A stretch of DNA of 64,000 nucleotides from Candidatus Kaistia colombiensis (GCA_029203105.1 CP119318.1:1316501-1380500), one strand, 5' to 3'. Counted from the stretch's first letter, positions 23,846-32,041 are shown. The notes: generated by a model not told the origin, from the sequence alone. Made by a program: numbers and translations.

Positions 23846-25651
23846 TCAATCGTCCATCTTCAGGGCGGCGATGAAGGCTTCCTGCGGGATGTCGACCTTG
23901 CCGAACTGGCGCATCTTCCGCTTGCCTTCCTTCTGCTTGTCCAGAAGCTTGCGCTTGCGGGTGATGTCGCCGCCATAGCACTTCGCCGTCACGTCCTTGC
24001 GCATGGCGCGGACCGTTTCGCGGGCGATGATCTTGCCGCCGATCGCCGCCTGGATCGGGATGACGAACAGGTGCTGCGGGATCAGATCCTTCAGCTTCTC
24101 GCACATGGCGCGGCCGCGACGCTCGGCCTGGGTGCGGTGGACCAGCATCGACAGTGCGTCGACCGGCTCGGCATTGACCAGGATCTGCAACTTGACCAGG
24201 TCGCCGGGGCGGTGGTCGGTCAGGTGGTAGTCGAACGAGGCATAGCCCTTCGAGATCGACTTCAGCCGGTCGTAGAAATCGAACACGACTTCATTGAGCG
24301 GCAGGTCGTAGGTGACCATGGCGCGCGAACCGACATAGGAGAGGTCCGACTGGATGCCGCGCCGGTCCTGGCAGAGCTTCAGGATGGCGCCGAGATATTC
24401 GTCCGGCGTCAGGATCGTCGCGCGGATCCACGGCTCGGCGATCTCCTCGATCTTCATCACGTCCGGCATGTCGGCCGGATTGTGCAATTCGACCTCGCTG
24501 CCATCGGTAAGCAGGATCTTGTAGATGACCGACGGCGCCGTCGCGATCAGGTCGAGGTTGAACTCGCGCTCCAGCCGCTCCTGGATGATTTCCAGATGCA
24601 GGAGGCCGAGGAAGCCGCAGCGGAAACCGAAACCGAGCGCGGCGGACGATTCCATCTCGAACGAGAACGAGGCGTCGTTGAGCCGGAGCCGGCCCATGGC
24701 GGCGCGCAGTTCCTCGAAATCGGCGGCGTCGACCGGGAACAGGCCGCAGAACACCACCGGCTGCGCCGGCTTGAAGCCCGGCAGGGCTTCGGCGGTCGGC
24801 TTCTTGTCCTCGGTGATGGTGTCGCCGACGCGGGTGTCGGCCACTTCCTTGATCGAGGCGGTCAGGAAGCCGATCTCGCCCGGGCCGAGATTGTCGACGG
24901 GGACGAGCTTCGGTGTGAAATAGCCGACGCGCTCGACGTCGTAGACGGCATCGGCGCCCATCATGCGGATGCGCATGCCCTTCTTCAGGTTGCCGTCGAT
25001 GACGCGGATCAGCACGATGACGCCGAGATAGGCGTCATACCAGCTGTCGACGAGCAGGGCCTTCAGCGGCGCGTCGATATCGCCCTTCGGCGGCGGCAGG
25101 CGCGTGACGATGGCTTCCAGTACGTCGGGAATGCCGATGCCGGTCTTGGCCGAGATCAGCACGGCGTCGGAGGCGTCGATGCCGATCACCTCCTCGATCT
25201 GCGCCTTGATCCGGTCGGGTTCGGCCGCCGGAAGGTCGATCTTGTTCAGGATCGGCAGGATCTCGAGATCGTTGTCGATCGCCTGGTAGACGTTTGCCAG
25301 CGTCTGCGCCTCGACGCCCTGCGAGGCATCGACGACGAGCAGCGCGCCCTCGCAGGCGGCGAGCGACCGCGACACCTCATAGGCGAAGTCGACGTGACCG
25401 GGCGTGTCCATCAGGTTGAGGATGTAGGTCTTGCCATCCTTGGCCTTGTAGTCCAGCCGGACGGTCTGCGCCTTGATGGTGATGCCGCGCTCGCGCTCGA
25501 TATCCATCGAGTCGAGCACCTGCTCCTTCATCTCGCGGTCGGTCAGGCCGCCGGTCGCCTGGATCAGCCGATCGGCAAGCGTCGACTTGCCGTGGTCGAT
25601 ATGGGCGACGATGGAGAAATTGCGGATGTTGTCTTGCGGCGCGGTGCTCAT
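23846..25651 (-). CDS. lepA: Elongation factor 4 (back-translocating GTPase LepA)
   Basis: 601 residues, the usual LepA length. GTPase motifs: G1 AHIDHGKSTLADRL near residue 16, G3 DTPGHVDFAYEV, G4 NKIDLP, G5 SAKTGIG. The LepA-specific C-terminal domain is present with KRKLLDKQKEGKRKMR near the end, which replaces EF-G domain IV. EF4 binds the ribosome and can reverse translocation under stress. ATG 25651 gives the normal MSTAPQDNIRNFSIVAHIDHG opening. Full length with all motifs. Confidence 0.97.
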   Translation of the reverse strand: MSTAPQDNIRNFSIVAHIDHGKSTLADRLIQATGGLTDREMKEQVLDSMDIERERGITIKAQTVRLDYKAKDGKTYILNLMDTPGHVDFAYEVSRSLAACEGALLVVDASQGVEAQTLANVYQAIDNDLEILPILNKIDLPAAEPDRIKAQIEEVIGIDASDAVLISAKTGIGIPDVLEAIVTRLPPPKGDIDAPLKALLVDSWYDAYLGVIVLIRVIDGNLKKGMRIRMMGADAVYDVERVGYFTPKLVPVDNLGPGEIGFLTASIKEVADTRVGDTITEDKKPTAEALPGFKPAQPVVFCGLFPVDAADFEELRAAMGRLRLNDASFSFEMESSAALGFGFRCGFLGLLHLEIIQERLEREFNLDLIATAPSVIYKILLTDGSEVELHNPADMPDVMKIEEIAEPWIRATILTPDEYLGAILKLCQDRRGIQSDLSYVGSRAMVTYDLPLNEVVFDFYDRLKSISKGYASFDYHLTDHRPGDLVKLQILVNAEPVDALSMLVHRTQAERRGRAMCEKLKDLIPQHLFVIPIQAAIGGKIIARETVRAMRKDVTAKCYGGDITRKRKLLDKQKEGKRKMRQFGKVDIPQEAFIAALKMDD

Positions 25652-25705
25652 GGCGCGCTCAATAGCATCAAGGATGTTGGCCGCAAAGCGCTGAAACGTG
25701 CCTTT

Positions 25706-26614
25706 TCAACGCCGGTCCGCATGAAGCACGCCGAGTTCGCCGGCCCGAGCCACGATTCGGTCGGCGAGTTCGGCGACCAATGGGCGCGAAAGCGCTTCCG
25801 GCGTGCCCGCGACAAGCGCGGAATCGCGCCAGATCACGGGCATGTCGATCGGCGCGAGGTCGATCAATCTGCCCTCGGCCAGGTCCCGGGTGATCGAGGC
25901 TTCGAGCAGATGGCCGATCGCGTCTCCGTGTTCGATCAAGGCGCGGCCGGAGCTGAACAGGACCTGCGAGCTGGTGCGGGCGCGATGGCGCAGCGACTGG
26001 ATCGCATCCGGCGTCACCTGCCACCAGAAGAAGGAAAGAAAATGCGGCGCCACGGCAAAGATGCGGTCGAGCGTCGGCTGCGGTCCGATTTCTTGCGCCA
26101 GCGCCGGCGAGGCGGCGAGCACCGCCTTTTCGCGCAGGATGGCGACTGGCTCCAGCGTTTCGAGCAGCGGATCGAAATTCGGCCAGCCAATGATGGCGAG
26201 GTCGATGCGCCGGTCATGCAGCCATTCGGCGATGTCGCGGTGGCGGCCTTCCTCGAATTGCAATTCGACGCGGGGATGGGCGCGCATGAAATCGACCACG
26301 GCCGGGGTTGCAAGCGGCTCGATCAGGCTGCGTAGCGAGGCGAAGGCGATGCGGCCGCGATCGACGCTGCGCATCGCGTCCTCGCTTTCGAGCAGGGTCG
26401 CCAGCACCCGGCGGGCATAGGGCAGGAAGGTGGCGCCGCGCTCGGTCAGCTCGACCTTCCGCCCGCGCGTGAAAAGCGGGCCGCCGACATGGGCTTCGAG
26501 CGTGCGGATGCGCATCGAGATCGTCGCCTGGGTGACGTTGAGCCGGGCGGCCGCCTTGGTGAAGCTGCCGTCGCGCACGATCCGGTCGAAGCTGCGGAGT
26601 TGGTCGATGTCCAT
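25706..26614 (-). CDS. LysR-family transcriptional regulator
   Basis: 302 residues. The N-terminal winged helix reads LRSFDRIVRDGSFTKAAARLNVTQATISMRIRTLEAHVGG..LFTRGRKVELT, a textbook LysR DNA-binding domain, followed by a periplasmic-binding-type effector domain starting RIAFASLRSLIEPLATP. It is transcribed divergently from the acetyltransferase pair at 26720, which LysR proteins often control. The shared intergenic region is AT-rich with TATTTATATGG. The effector is unknown. Confidence 0.92.
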   Translation of the reverse strand: MDIDQLRSFDRIVRDGSFTKAAARLNVTQATISMRIRTLEAHVGGPLFTRGRKVELTERGATFLPYARRVLATLLESEDAMRSVDRGRIAFASLRSLIEPLATPAVVDFMRAHPRVELQFEEGRHRDIAEWLHDRRIDLAIIGWPNFDPLLETLEPVAILREKAVLAASPALAQEIGPQPTLDRIFAVAPHFLSFFWWQVTPDAIQSLRHRARTSSQVLFSSGRALIEHGDAIGHLLEASITRDLAEGRLIDLAPIDMPVIWRDSALVAGTPEALSRPLVAELADRIVARAGELGVLHADRR

Positions 26615-26719
26615 AAAGACTATTTATATGGCGGTTCAAATTTTCCTATTATCGTAGTTTAACATTGACAGAAACGATGCAGAAGCTTGTTTCTGGGCCG
26701 AGATGTGAACCTCGGAGCG
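26615..26719. promoter_or_regulatory. Divergent promoter between LysR regulator and GNAT genes
   Basis: About 105 AT-rich bases, including ACTATTTATATGG and TTCCTATTATCGTAG, between two divergent starts. A LysR T-N11-A-type site is expected here, but no single dyad stands out. Confidence 0.45.
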
Positions 26720-27238
26720 ATGATGGTCTCGATCGTGAAACTGGACGGTCCGGCGGCGCGCGCCGCCATTCCGGCGCTGGCCGATATCCTCGTCGACGTC
26801 GTGGCGCATGGCGCCTCGGTGAACTTCCTGGCCGGGTTTTCGCCCGACGAGGCGGCGGCGTTCTGGTCGGGCCAGATGGCGGGCATCGAGACCGGGAGCC
26901 GTGTGCTGCTCGTCGCCGAGGTCGAAGGGCGGATCGTCGGCACGGTGGTGGTGACTTTCGCGCCGCAGCCGAACGGGCCGCACCGCGCCGAGATCGGCAA
27001 GATGCTGGTGCATTCGAGCGCGCGCCGGCGCGGCCTCGGCAGCCGGCTCCTGCAGGCGGCGGAGGATGTCGTGCGCGCCTCGGGCCGGACGCTGGCGCAT
27101 CTCGACACGCAGACCGGCTCGGCCGGCGAGGCGCTGTATCGGGCGCGCGGCTGGACCGAAATGGGCATCATGCCCAACCATTCCTTGACGCCGGACGGCC
27201 GGCTCGCCTCGGCGACGTTCTTCTACAAGCAGGTTTGA
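26720..27238 (+). CDS. GNAT-family N-acetyltransferase
   Basis: 172 residues from ATG 26720, preceded by CTCGGAG. The acetyl-CoA binding pattern is visible: VLLVAEVEGRIVGTVVVTF (beta strand), AEIGKMLVHSSARRRGLGSRLLQAAED (motif A, R/Q-x-x-G-x-G/A form RRRGLG), and DTQTGSAGEALYRARGW with the EALYRARGW helix. The acceptor is unknown. It ends two bases before the next acetyltransferase start, so both form one unit, probably under the divergent LysR protein. Confidence 0.85.
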   Translation: MMVSIVKLDGPAARAAIPALADILVDVVAHGASVNFLAGFSPDEAAAFWSGQMAGIETGSRVLLVAEVEGRIVGTVVVTFAPQPNGPHRAEIGKMLVHSSARRRGLGSRLLQAAEDVVRASGRTLAHLDTQTGSAGEALYRARGWTEMGIMPNHSLTPDGRLASATFFYKQV

Positions 27239-27240
27239 GC

Positions 27241-27735
27241 ATGGCGACAATCCGCCCGGCCACCGAGGCCGATCTCCCCGCCATCCTGGCGATCTACAAC
27301 GACGCCGTGGTCAATACGGCGGCGATCTGGAACGACGACCTCGTCGATCTCGACAACCGGATCGCCTGGTTCCGCGCCCGGACGGGGCAGGGCTTTCCGG
27401 TGCTGGTCGCCGTCGAGGGCGAGCACGTGCTCGGCTACGCCAGCTATGGCGACTTTCGCGCCTTCCAGGGCTATCGCTTCACGGTCGAGAACTCGATCTA
27501 TGTGGCGCCGTCCGCGCGCGGCAAGGGCGCCGGCTCGGCGTTGCTTTCAGCCCTCGTCGACGCGGCCAAGGAACAGGGCAAGCACGTGATGGTCGCCGGC
27601 ATCGAGGCCGGCAACGCGGTGTCGATCCGGCTGCACGAAAGGCAGGGCTTCGTCGAGACGGCGCGCATGCCCGAGCTTGGCTTCAAGTTCGGCCGCTATC
27701 TCGACCTGGTGTTCCTGCAGAAGAAGCTGGACTGA
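27241..27735 (+). CDS. GNAT acetyltransferase, phosphinothricin/methionine-sulfoximine type
   Basis: 164 residues. The start MATIRPATEADLPAILAIYNDAV, the FTVENSIYVAPSARGKGAGSALLSALVDAA motif (G-K-G-A-G acetyl-CoA loop), and IEAGNAVSIRLHERQGFVET match the Pat/Bar/YncA group. These acetylate phosphinothricin, methionine sulfoximine or related amino acids. ATG 27241 follows the previous stop by two bases. Whether it detoxifies a glutamine synthetase inhibitor or acts on another amine is not shown. Confidence 0.88.
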   Translation: MATIRPATEADLPAILAIYNDAVVNTAAIWNDDLVDLDNRIAWFRARTGQGFPVLVAVEGEHVLGYASYGDFRAFQGYRFTVENSIYVAPSARGKGAGSALLSALVDAAKEQGKHVMVAGIEAGNAVSIRLHERQGFVETARMPELGFKFGRYLDLVFLQKKLD

Positions 27736-27757
27736 CGGCGAGGTCGGCGCGCCGACC

Positions 27758-27824
27758 CTAGCTCTTTGTTTGATCGCGTTTTCTTCACGCGAACCGGTAT
27801 CCACTTCGCTCGAAAACGCTCTAG
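27758..27824. repeat. Mosaic palindromic repeat, copy 3 (module B only)
   Basis: A 67-base copy of module B alone: CTAGCTCTTTGTTTGATCGC through GAAAACGCTCTAG, identical in its core to copies 1 and 2. Module A is missing, which shows the two modules are separable. The terminal CTAG gives the TAG stop (27821-27823, minus strand) of the TRAP binding protein. Confidence 0.9.
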
Positions 27825-28939
27825 ATCGCCAGCGCCCGCGCTCGCATGGCGAGCGCTGCGCCTTCGGCGACGGCGGCGTAGGCGACCGCCTTCTTGCGGA
27901 AGGCGGTGAAGGCCGGGTGCACTTCCTTGGCCATCGGGCTCGATTCGCCGACTTCCGCCAGAACCTCGGCCGAGGTCTTGGCGAGGGCGTCGACGACCGG
28001 GTTCGGAAAGCTCTTCACCACCGTGCCGCGCTCGATCAGCATCGGCAAAGCGAGGATGTTGTTGGCGGTGAAATCGGCCGAGATCTCGGACGCCGAAGCC
28101 AGCGCGGCGGTGCGCAGGACGGCCTGTAGATCGGCCGGCAGCGCCTCGAACGCCGGCTTGCCGATCAGCAGCTCCATCGCCGTCGCCAGCTCGTGGAAGG
28201 CCGGCATGTAGCAGAACGGCGCGGCGCGCGGCAGGTTGAGGGCCAGGTCGTTCCACGGGCCGACCCATTCGGCCGCGTCGATCGCACCGGTCTCGAGCGC
28301 CGCCGTGATGTCGCCCTGCGGCAACAGCACCGGATTGGCGCCGAGCCGCTTCAGCACGTCACCGCCAAGGCCGGTGATGCGGATGGTGAGGCCCTTGAAG
28401 TCTTCCGGCGCGCGGATCTCGCGCTTGAACCAGCCCGCCGCCTGCGGGCCGGTCGAGCCGGCATAGAAGGGCAGCACGCCGAATGGCTCATAGGCGCGCT
28501 CCCACAGCGCCTGACCGCCGCCAAAGGCGAGCCAGGCGACATGCTCGCTCGCCGTCAGTCCGAACGGCACGCCGGAAAAATAGTGGAAGGCCGGGTCCTT
28601 GGCGGCCCAGTAATAGGGCGAGCCATGGCCCATCTCGGCCTTGCCGGTCGAGACCGCGTCGAAGACCTGGGTCGGCGCCACGAGATCGCCGGCGGCGAAG
28701 ACCTGGACCTTGAGGCGGCCGTCGGAAAGCGTGGCGATGCGGTCGGCCAGCCGCTGCGCATTGGCGCCGACGCCCGGCGCGTCCTTCGGCCAGGCCGTCG
28801 CCATCTTCCAGACGATGCTGTCGGCGGCGCGCGCGATCGAGGGCGCGGCGAGCGAGGAGACGGCCACGCTCGATCCGAGCCCGGCCGCGCCGATCCCGAT
28901 CAGTTGCCGCCGATCGATCTGTCCCTGCTTCCGCGTCAT
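27821..28939 (-). CDS. TRAP transporter substrate-binding protein, DctP type
   Basis: Periplasmic binding protein of 372 residues from ATG 28939. The leader IDRRQLIGIGAAGLGSS is twin-arginine-like, with cleavage near ARAADS. The mature part has KMATAWPKDAPGVGANAQRLAD, the ligand-binding segment GPQAAGWFKREI, then LKGLTIRITGLGGDVLKRLGANPV and LPQGDITAALETGAIDAAEWVGPWND, all typical of DctP-like proteins of the monocarboxylate/mannitol sort. No DctQ or DctM permeases are near, so it is an orphan that may serve a TRAP membrane pair elsewhere. The stop is supplied by the repeat. Confidence 0.9.
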   Translation of the reverse strand: MTRKQGQIDRRQLIGIGAAGLGSSVAVSSLAAPSIARAADSIVWKMATAWPKDAPGVGANAQRLADRIATLSDGRLKVQVFAAGDLVAPTQVFDAVSTGKAEMGHGSPYYWAAKDPAFHYFSGVPFGLTASEHVAWLAFGGGQALWERAYEPFGVLPFYAGSTGPQAAGWFKREIRAPEDFKGLTIRITGLGGDVLKRLGANPVLLPQGDITAALETGAIDAAEWVGPWNDLALNLPRAAPFCYMPAFHELATAMELLIGKPAFEALPADLQAVLRTAALASASEISADFTANNILALPMLIERGTVVKSFPNPVVDALAKTSAEVLAEVGESSPMAKEVHPAFTAFRKKAVAYAAVAEGAALAMRARALAI

Positions 28940-29065
28940 GCCATCCTCTCGAACCTTCGTCATTGCAGCCTAACAGTGCTGAATGACAGCTGAATACCCA
29001 TCTGGCCAGCGTGAACAGAAATCTCGGACATTGACGGCGGCGTCCGCAGTGACCAATTTCACGGC

Positions 29066-29458
29066 GTGGATATCGCAAGGCGCCTCGCCGCCCTTCTTTG
29101 CATCATCGTCAGCCTGGCCTTGCCGGGCGGGTCCGTGCCTGCCATGGCGGCGGTGGATCATGCCGGCCAGGCGAATTGTCCCCACGCGACGCTGGTTTCG
29201 CCAGCCGGTAAGGCGTCGCATGTCGCCGCGACGTCGCACGCCATGACGATGCTGTCTTCCAGCATGGCGCCGCTCCATCAGCCGGTCGGACCGGCGGCGC
29301 TGCCTTCCTGCTGTATCGCGATGCCGACCTCCGCGCCGTGGCCCGATGCGGCGCCCGCCCTCGCGGCGGCCGTGCCCGGCAGCCTGCCCCGGCCGCGTTC
29401 CGACGCCATGCCGGTGCAGCGCTCGATCGGCCCCGATCTGCCACCGCCGCGCGCCTGA
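29066..29458 (+). CDS. Predicted secreted His/Met/Cys-containing protein
   Basis: 130 residues. A signal peptide (ARRLAALLCIIVSLALPGG, cleavage near AMA) precedes a region rich in His, Met and Ser (HAGQANCPHA, HVAATSHAMTM, LPSCCIAMP). Such composition is often seen in small periplasmic copper-associated proteins, and the next gene is a DUF305 protein with metal-binding repeats. I do not recognise a named family. The start at 29066 is the only good one; the ribosome site is weak. Confidence 0.55.
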   Translation: MDIARRLAALLCIIVSLALPGGSVPAMAAVDHAGQANCPHATLVSPAGKASHVAATSHAMTMLSSSMAPLHQPVGPAALPSCCIAMPTSAPWPDAAPALAAAVPGSLPRPRSDAMPVQRSIGPDLPPPRA

Positions 29459-29546
29459 TCGTTTTCGTCAGCAAGCCATGCGTCGGCGCGTGCGGGCCGC
29501 GACGCCGCTTTTTCCTGCCCGCCTCATCGCAATGAGACGAACGATC

Positions 29547-29960
29547 ATGAAGACCTTTCTGAAACTGGCAGCGGTCGCCGCCTTCTCCCTCGCCATCCTG
29601 CCCGCCTCGGCCGAAGAGGCCATGGATCACGGCAAGATGGATCATGGCAAGATGGATCACGGCCAGATGGACCATGGCGCCATGGCGAAGGAACAGCCGG
29701 GCGACAGCCCCTCGACCACGGCGTTCCGGGCTGCCGACAAGGCGATGATGGACGGCATGGCGATCGACTATTCCGGCAACGCCGATGTCGATTTCATCCG
29801 CGCCATGATCCCGCATCACGAGGGCGCGGTCGCCATGGCCGAGATCGAGCTGAAATACGGCAAGGACCCGGAAGCGCGAAAGCTCGCGGAAGCCGTCGTT
29901 GCGGCTCAGAATGAAGAGATCACCTTCATGAAGGCCTGGCTGGCCAAGAACGGCAAATAA
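29547..29960 (+). CDS. DUF305 protein with DHGKM repeats
   Basis: 137 residues from ATG 29547 (GAGACG upstream). After the signal peptide (MKTFLKLAAVAAFSLAILP) come four near-identical five-residue units M-D-H-G-K/Q/A, a Met/His cluster suited to bind Cu(I) or Ag(I). The C-terminal half is the DUF305 four-helix domain with DFIRAMIPHHEGAVAMAEIE, whose histidines also suggest metal binding. Proteins with this domain occur with copper resistance genes. No copper ATPase or CopB is adjacent here. Confidence 0.85.
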   Translation: MKTFLKLAAVAAFSLAILPASAEEAMDHGKMDHGKMDHGQMDHGAMAKEQPGDSPSTTAFRAADKAMMDGMAIDYSGNADVDFIRAMIPHHEGAVAMAEIELKYGKDPEARKLAEAVVAAQNEEITFMKAWLAKNGK

Positions 29961-29976
29961 TACGTAGAAAACAGCG

Positions 29977-30007
29977 GATCGCGGCCGTCGGTATGACGGC
30001 TGCGATC
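29977..30007 (+). terminator. Hairpin after the DUF305 gene
   Basis: Arms GATCGCGGCCGTC (29977-29989) and GACGGCTGCGATC (29995-30007) pair along 13 positions with one G-T, five-base loop. Only a weak TTG follows, so it may be a terminator of modest strength. Confidence 0.6.
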
Positions 30008-30162
30008 TTGCCGAATCCCGCCAACGATTTTTGATCCGGCATGCGACTGGAGATTGACACTTGCAACGCGCGGATGTTCCCTCAGCGCACGGGGGAAGCG
30101 CGATGCCGTTGTGGCTTCGTTGGGATCGGATGTCGTTGAGACATCGTAGGGAGATCGGCACT

Positions 30163-30906
30163 ATGAAGATGCGATCCGCACTGATCTTGGTGGGCGCCAG
30201 CATGTCTCTGGGCCTGTTGGCGGCGACCTTGCCGGCGTCCGCCGCCGCCAAGTCGTCCGCCATGCAGTCCTGCAGCGACGACTGGTCCAAGATGAAGTCG
30301 GCCAACAAGGTCCCGGATGGCCAGACCTGGCCGAAGTTCTGGAGCCAGTGCAGCAAGGACTACGCCTCCGCGCACCCCGATGATGGAGCCGCCGCTGCGG
30401 CCGCGCCCGCCGCCGCCCCGGCCGCCAAGTCCGCCGCCAAAACGGCAGCCGCGCCTGCCGCCGCGGATGCCAAGGCAGCCGGCAAGTCGACGGCCATGGC
30501 GTCGTGCAGCGACGATTGGGCCAAGCTGAAGGCCGCCAACAAGGTTCCGTCCGGCCAGACCTGGCCGAAGTTCTGGAGCCAGTGCTCCAAGGACTATGCT
30601 GCCGCCAATCCGGACGGCGCTGCCGCGGCACCCGCCGCCAAGACGGGCAAGGCGAAGGCCGCCGCGACCGACGACGAACTCGGCATGGCGCTGCCGGATC
30701 CGGACGCCGCCGCCAAGCTCGACACCAGCAAGACCGCCGCCGGCAAGAAGCCGATGACCGCCGGCCAGCAGGCCGCGGTCGTCCGTATCCGCGCCTGTGG
30801 CGCGGAGTGGCAGGACAAGAAGAAGGCCGGAACGCTCCCGCAGGGTGCAAAATGGCCGCAATACTGGAGCGACTGCAACAAGCGGCTTAAGGCAAAGGGC
30901 CAGTAG
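30163..30906 (+). CDS. Secreted protein with three Trp/Cys repeats
   Basis: 247 residues from ATG 30163 (GGAGAT upstream), with signal peptide to about residue 27. Three copies of a C-x4-W ... W-P-K/Q-F/Y-W-S-x-C unit are visible: C37-C63, C115-C141 and C212-C238. The first two are almost identical (SCSDDW ... GQTWPKFWSQCSKDYA). Ala/Pro/Lys-rich linkers separate them. The paired cysteines suggest one disulfide per unit. I recall related Hyphomicrobiales proteins annotated as hypothetical or PsiF-like; no function is known. Probably periplasmic or surface. Confidence 0.8.
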   Translation: MKMRSALILVGASMSLGLLAATLPASAAAKSSAMQSCSDDWSKMKSANKVPDGQTWPKFWSQCSKDYASAHPDDGAAAAAAPAAAPAAKSAAKTAAAPAAADAKAAGKSTAMASCSDDWAKLKAANKVPSGQTWPKFWSQCSKDYAAANPDGAAAAPAAKTGKAKAAATDDELGMALPDPDAAAKLDTSKTAAGKKPMTAGQQAAVVRIRACGAEWQDKKKAGTLPQGAKWPQYWSDCNKRLKAKGQ

Positions 30907-30961
30907 CCAACTTCCACTTCGGGGGGCGATGAACGGCGTTCCGTTTCGAAGGAGTACCACC

Positions 30962-31354
30962 ATGGGTATCTTTGACGGTCTAGTCGGCAATGTCCTCGGT
31001 GCGCTTCAGGGCAAGCAAGGCGAGGGCGTCCAGCCGGACGCTCTCGGCCAGGCCCTGAACGGCGCGCTCGCCAATACCCAGTTCGGCAGTCTCGACGGCG
31101 TTCTGAGCCAGCTGCAAAGTTCCGGCCTCGGGGCGCATGTCACCTCCTGGCTCGGCCAGGGCAGCAACATGCCGATCAGCGCCGACCAACTCCGCTCGGC
31201 GCTCGGCAATGAGGAGCTGCAGAAAATCGGCACCCAGCTCGGCATTCCGATGGATCAGGTCGGCGAGATGCTGGCCAAGGTCCTGCCGGCCACGGTCGAC
31301 AAGCTGAGCCCGACCGGGACCCTGACGCCGCCGAGCGGACCGACGCCCGGCTGA
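30962..31354 (+). CDS. YidB-like (DUF937) protein
   Basis: 130 residues beginning MGIFDGLVGNVLGALQG, with an excellent ribosome site (GAAGGAG, eight bases upstream). The repeated Gly/Leu/Gln pattern and the LGNEELQKIGTQLGIPMDQVGEMLAKVLPATVDKLSPTG block match the YidB/DUF937 family. Function is unknown; members are cytoplasmic or secreted small helical proteins. A strong terminator follows. Confidence 0.85.
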   Translation: MGIFDGLVGNVLGALQGKQGEGVQPDALGQALNGALANTQFGSLDGVLSQLQSSGLGAHVTSWLGQGSNMPISADQLRSALGNEELQKIGTQLGIPMDQVGEMLAKVLPATVDKLSPTGTLTPPSGPTPG

Positions 31355-31376
31355 GCGGCGGGCCGATGGAATGTTG

Positions 31377-31411
31377 CATGGCCGGGGCCCACTCCGGCCA
31401 TGTCTTTTTTT
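31377..31411 (+). terminator. Rho-independent terminator of the YidB-like gene
   Basis: Nine-pair stem CATGGCCGG (31377-31385) with CCGGCCATG (31394-31402), then TCTTTTTTT. The arm contains the ATG at 31400, which is therefore unlikely to be a real start of the following ORF. Confidence 0.9.
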
Positions 31412-31435
31412 GGGGGCGTCAATTTTCTAGGCCTG

Positions 31436-32041
31436 ATGGGGAGCAAATTGAACGACGAGCTATCGAGTGTGTCTTTCATTTCGCCGAAGATCGACTTCCC
31501 GCGTAGAATCAAGGGGGATGTCTATTTGGCTATTGCCTCAGAGGATCTATCTTTATCTATAGGCAATTTGATCGTGTCCTGGAATTTATTTGAGCGCAAT
31601 CTCAACTGTAGAATTGATCAAATAAGGCCGGGAAATAATTATCATCGAAGTGCTTTCAATACGAAAATCGCCGATTTCTTGGAGGCGATAGGATTGCTGT
31701 CGGTACCTAGCTTCGTCTCAGCAAGGCTGGGGGAGGTGCTCGAGAGAGCGAAGCGAGCGAAGATGTATCGTGATGCTGTTGCGCATCGTCACTTGGAATA
31801 CAGTATGGATTTCAGAGGTGGGTGTGCGTATCCAGCGCTATACGTCGAGATTGGGGCCGGTTCTAGCAAGCAGAAGACATATTTGACGGTGTCCGATCTA
31901 GATGAGCGTGCGAATGATCTCCTGCATGCTGGCGGGCTGTTATCAAATCTGGACCTGGGCATTTCAGGTGCGTGGCAAGCCGTGCAGCTTGGTGAGTGCG
32001 AGAAAATTGCGCTGACCGAGGTGTTTGCCGTTTCTTGTTAG
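31436..32041 (+). CDS. Hypothetical low-GC protein with HEPN-like R-x4-H motif
   Basis: About 201 residues from ATG 31436; the ATG at 31400 sits in the terminator stem. Codon use is clearly AT-richer (many TTT, ATA, ATT, TAT) than neighbours on both sides, so recent acquisition is likely. Residues 112-117 read RDAVAH inside MYRDAVAHRHLE, which fits the R-x4-6-H ribonuclease motif of HEPN proteins, within a helical region. No signal peptide or membrane segment is seen. Not recognised otherwise; a defence or toxin role is only a possibility. Confidence 0.6.
   Translation: MGSKLNDELSSVSFISPKIDFPRRIKGDVYLAIASEDLSLSIGNLIVSWNLFERNLNCRIDQIRPGNNYHRSAFNTKIADFLEAIGLLSVPSFVSARLGEVLERAKRAKMYRDAVAHRHLEYSMDFRGGCAYPALYVEIGAGSSKQKTYLTVSDLDERANDLLHAGGLLSNLDLGISGAWQAVQLGECEKIALTEVFAVSC

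Noticed and set aside
24071..26335. A 754-residue open frame antisense to lepA and the LysR gene
   Set aside because: It exactly mirrors two well-supported genes and has no domain. Its length comes from GC-rich codon bias.
29625..29690. Short tandem DNA repeats (GATCATGGCAAGATG type) that might suggest a CRISPR or satellite
   Set aside because: They are 15-base units in frame inside the DUF305 gene and encode M-D-H-G repeats; there are no spacers.
31400..31435. ATG 31400 as start of the low-GC ORF
   Set aside because: It is inside the stem of a strong terminator of the preceding gene, so transcription or translation from there is unlikely.
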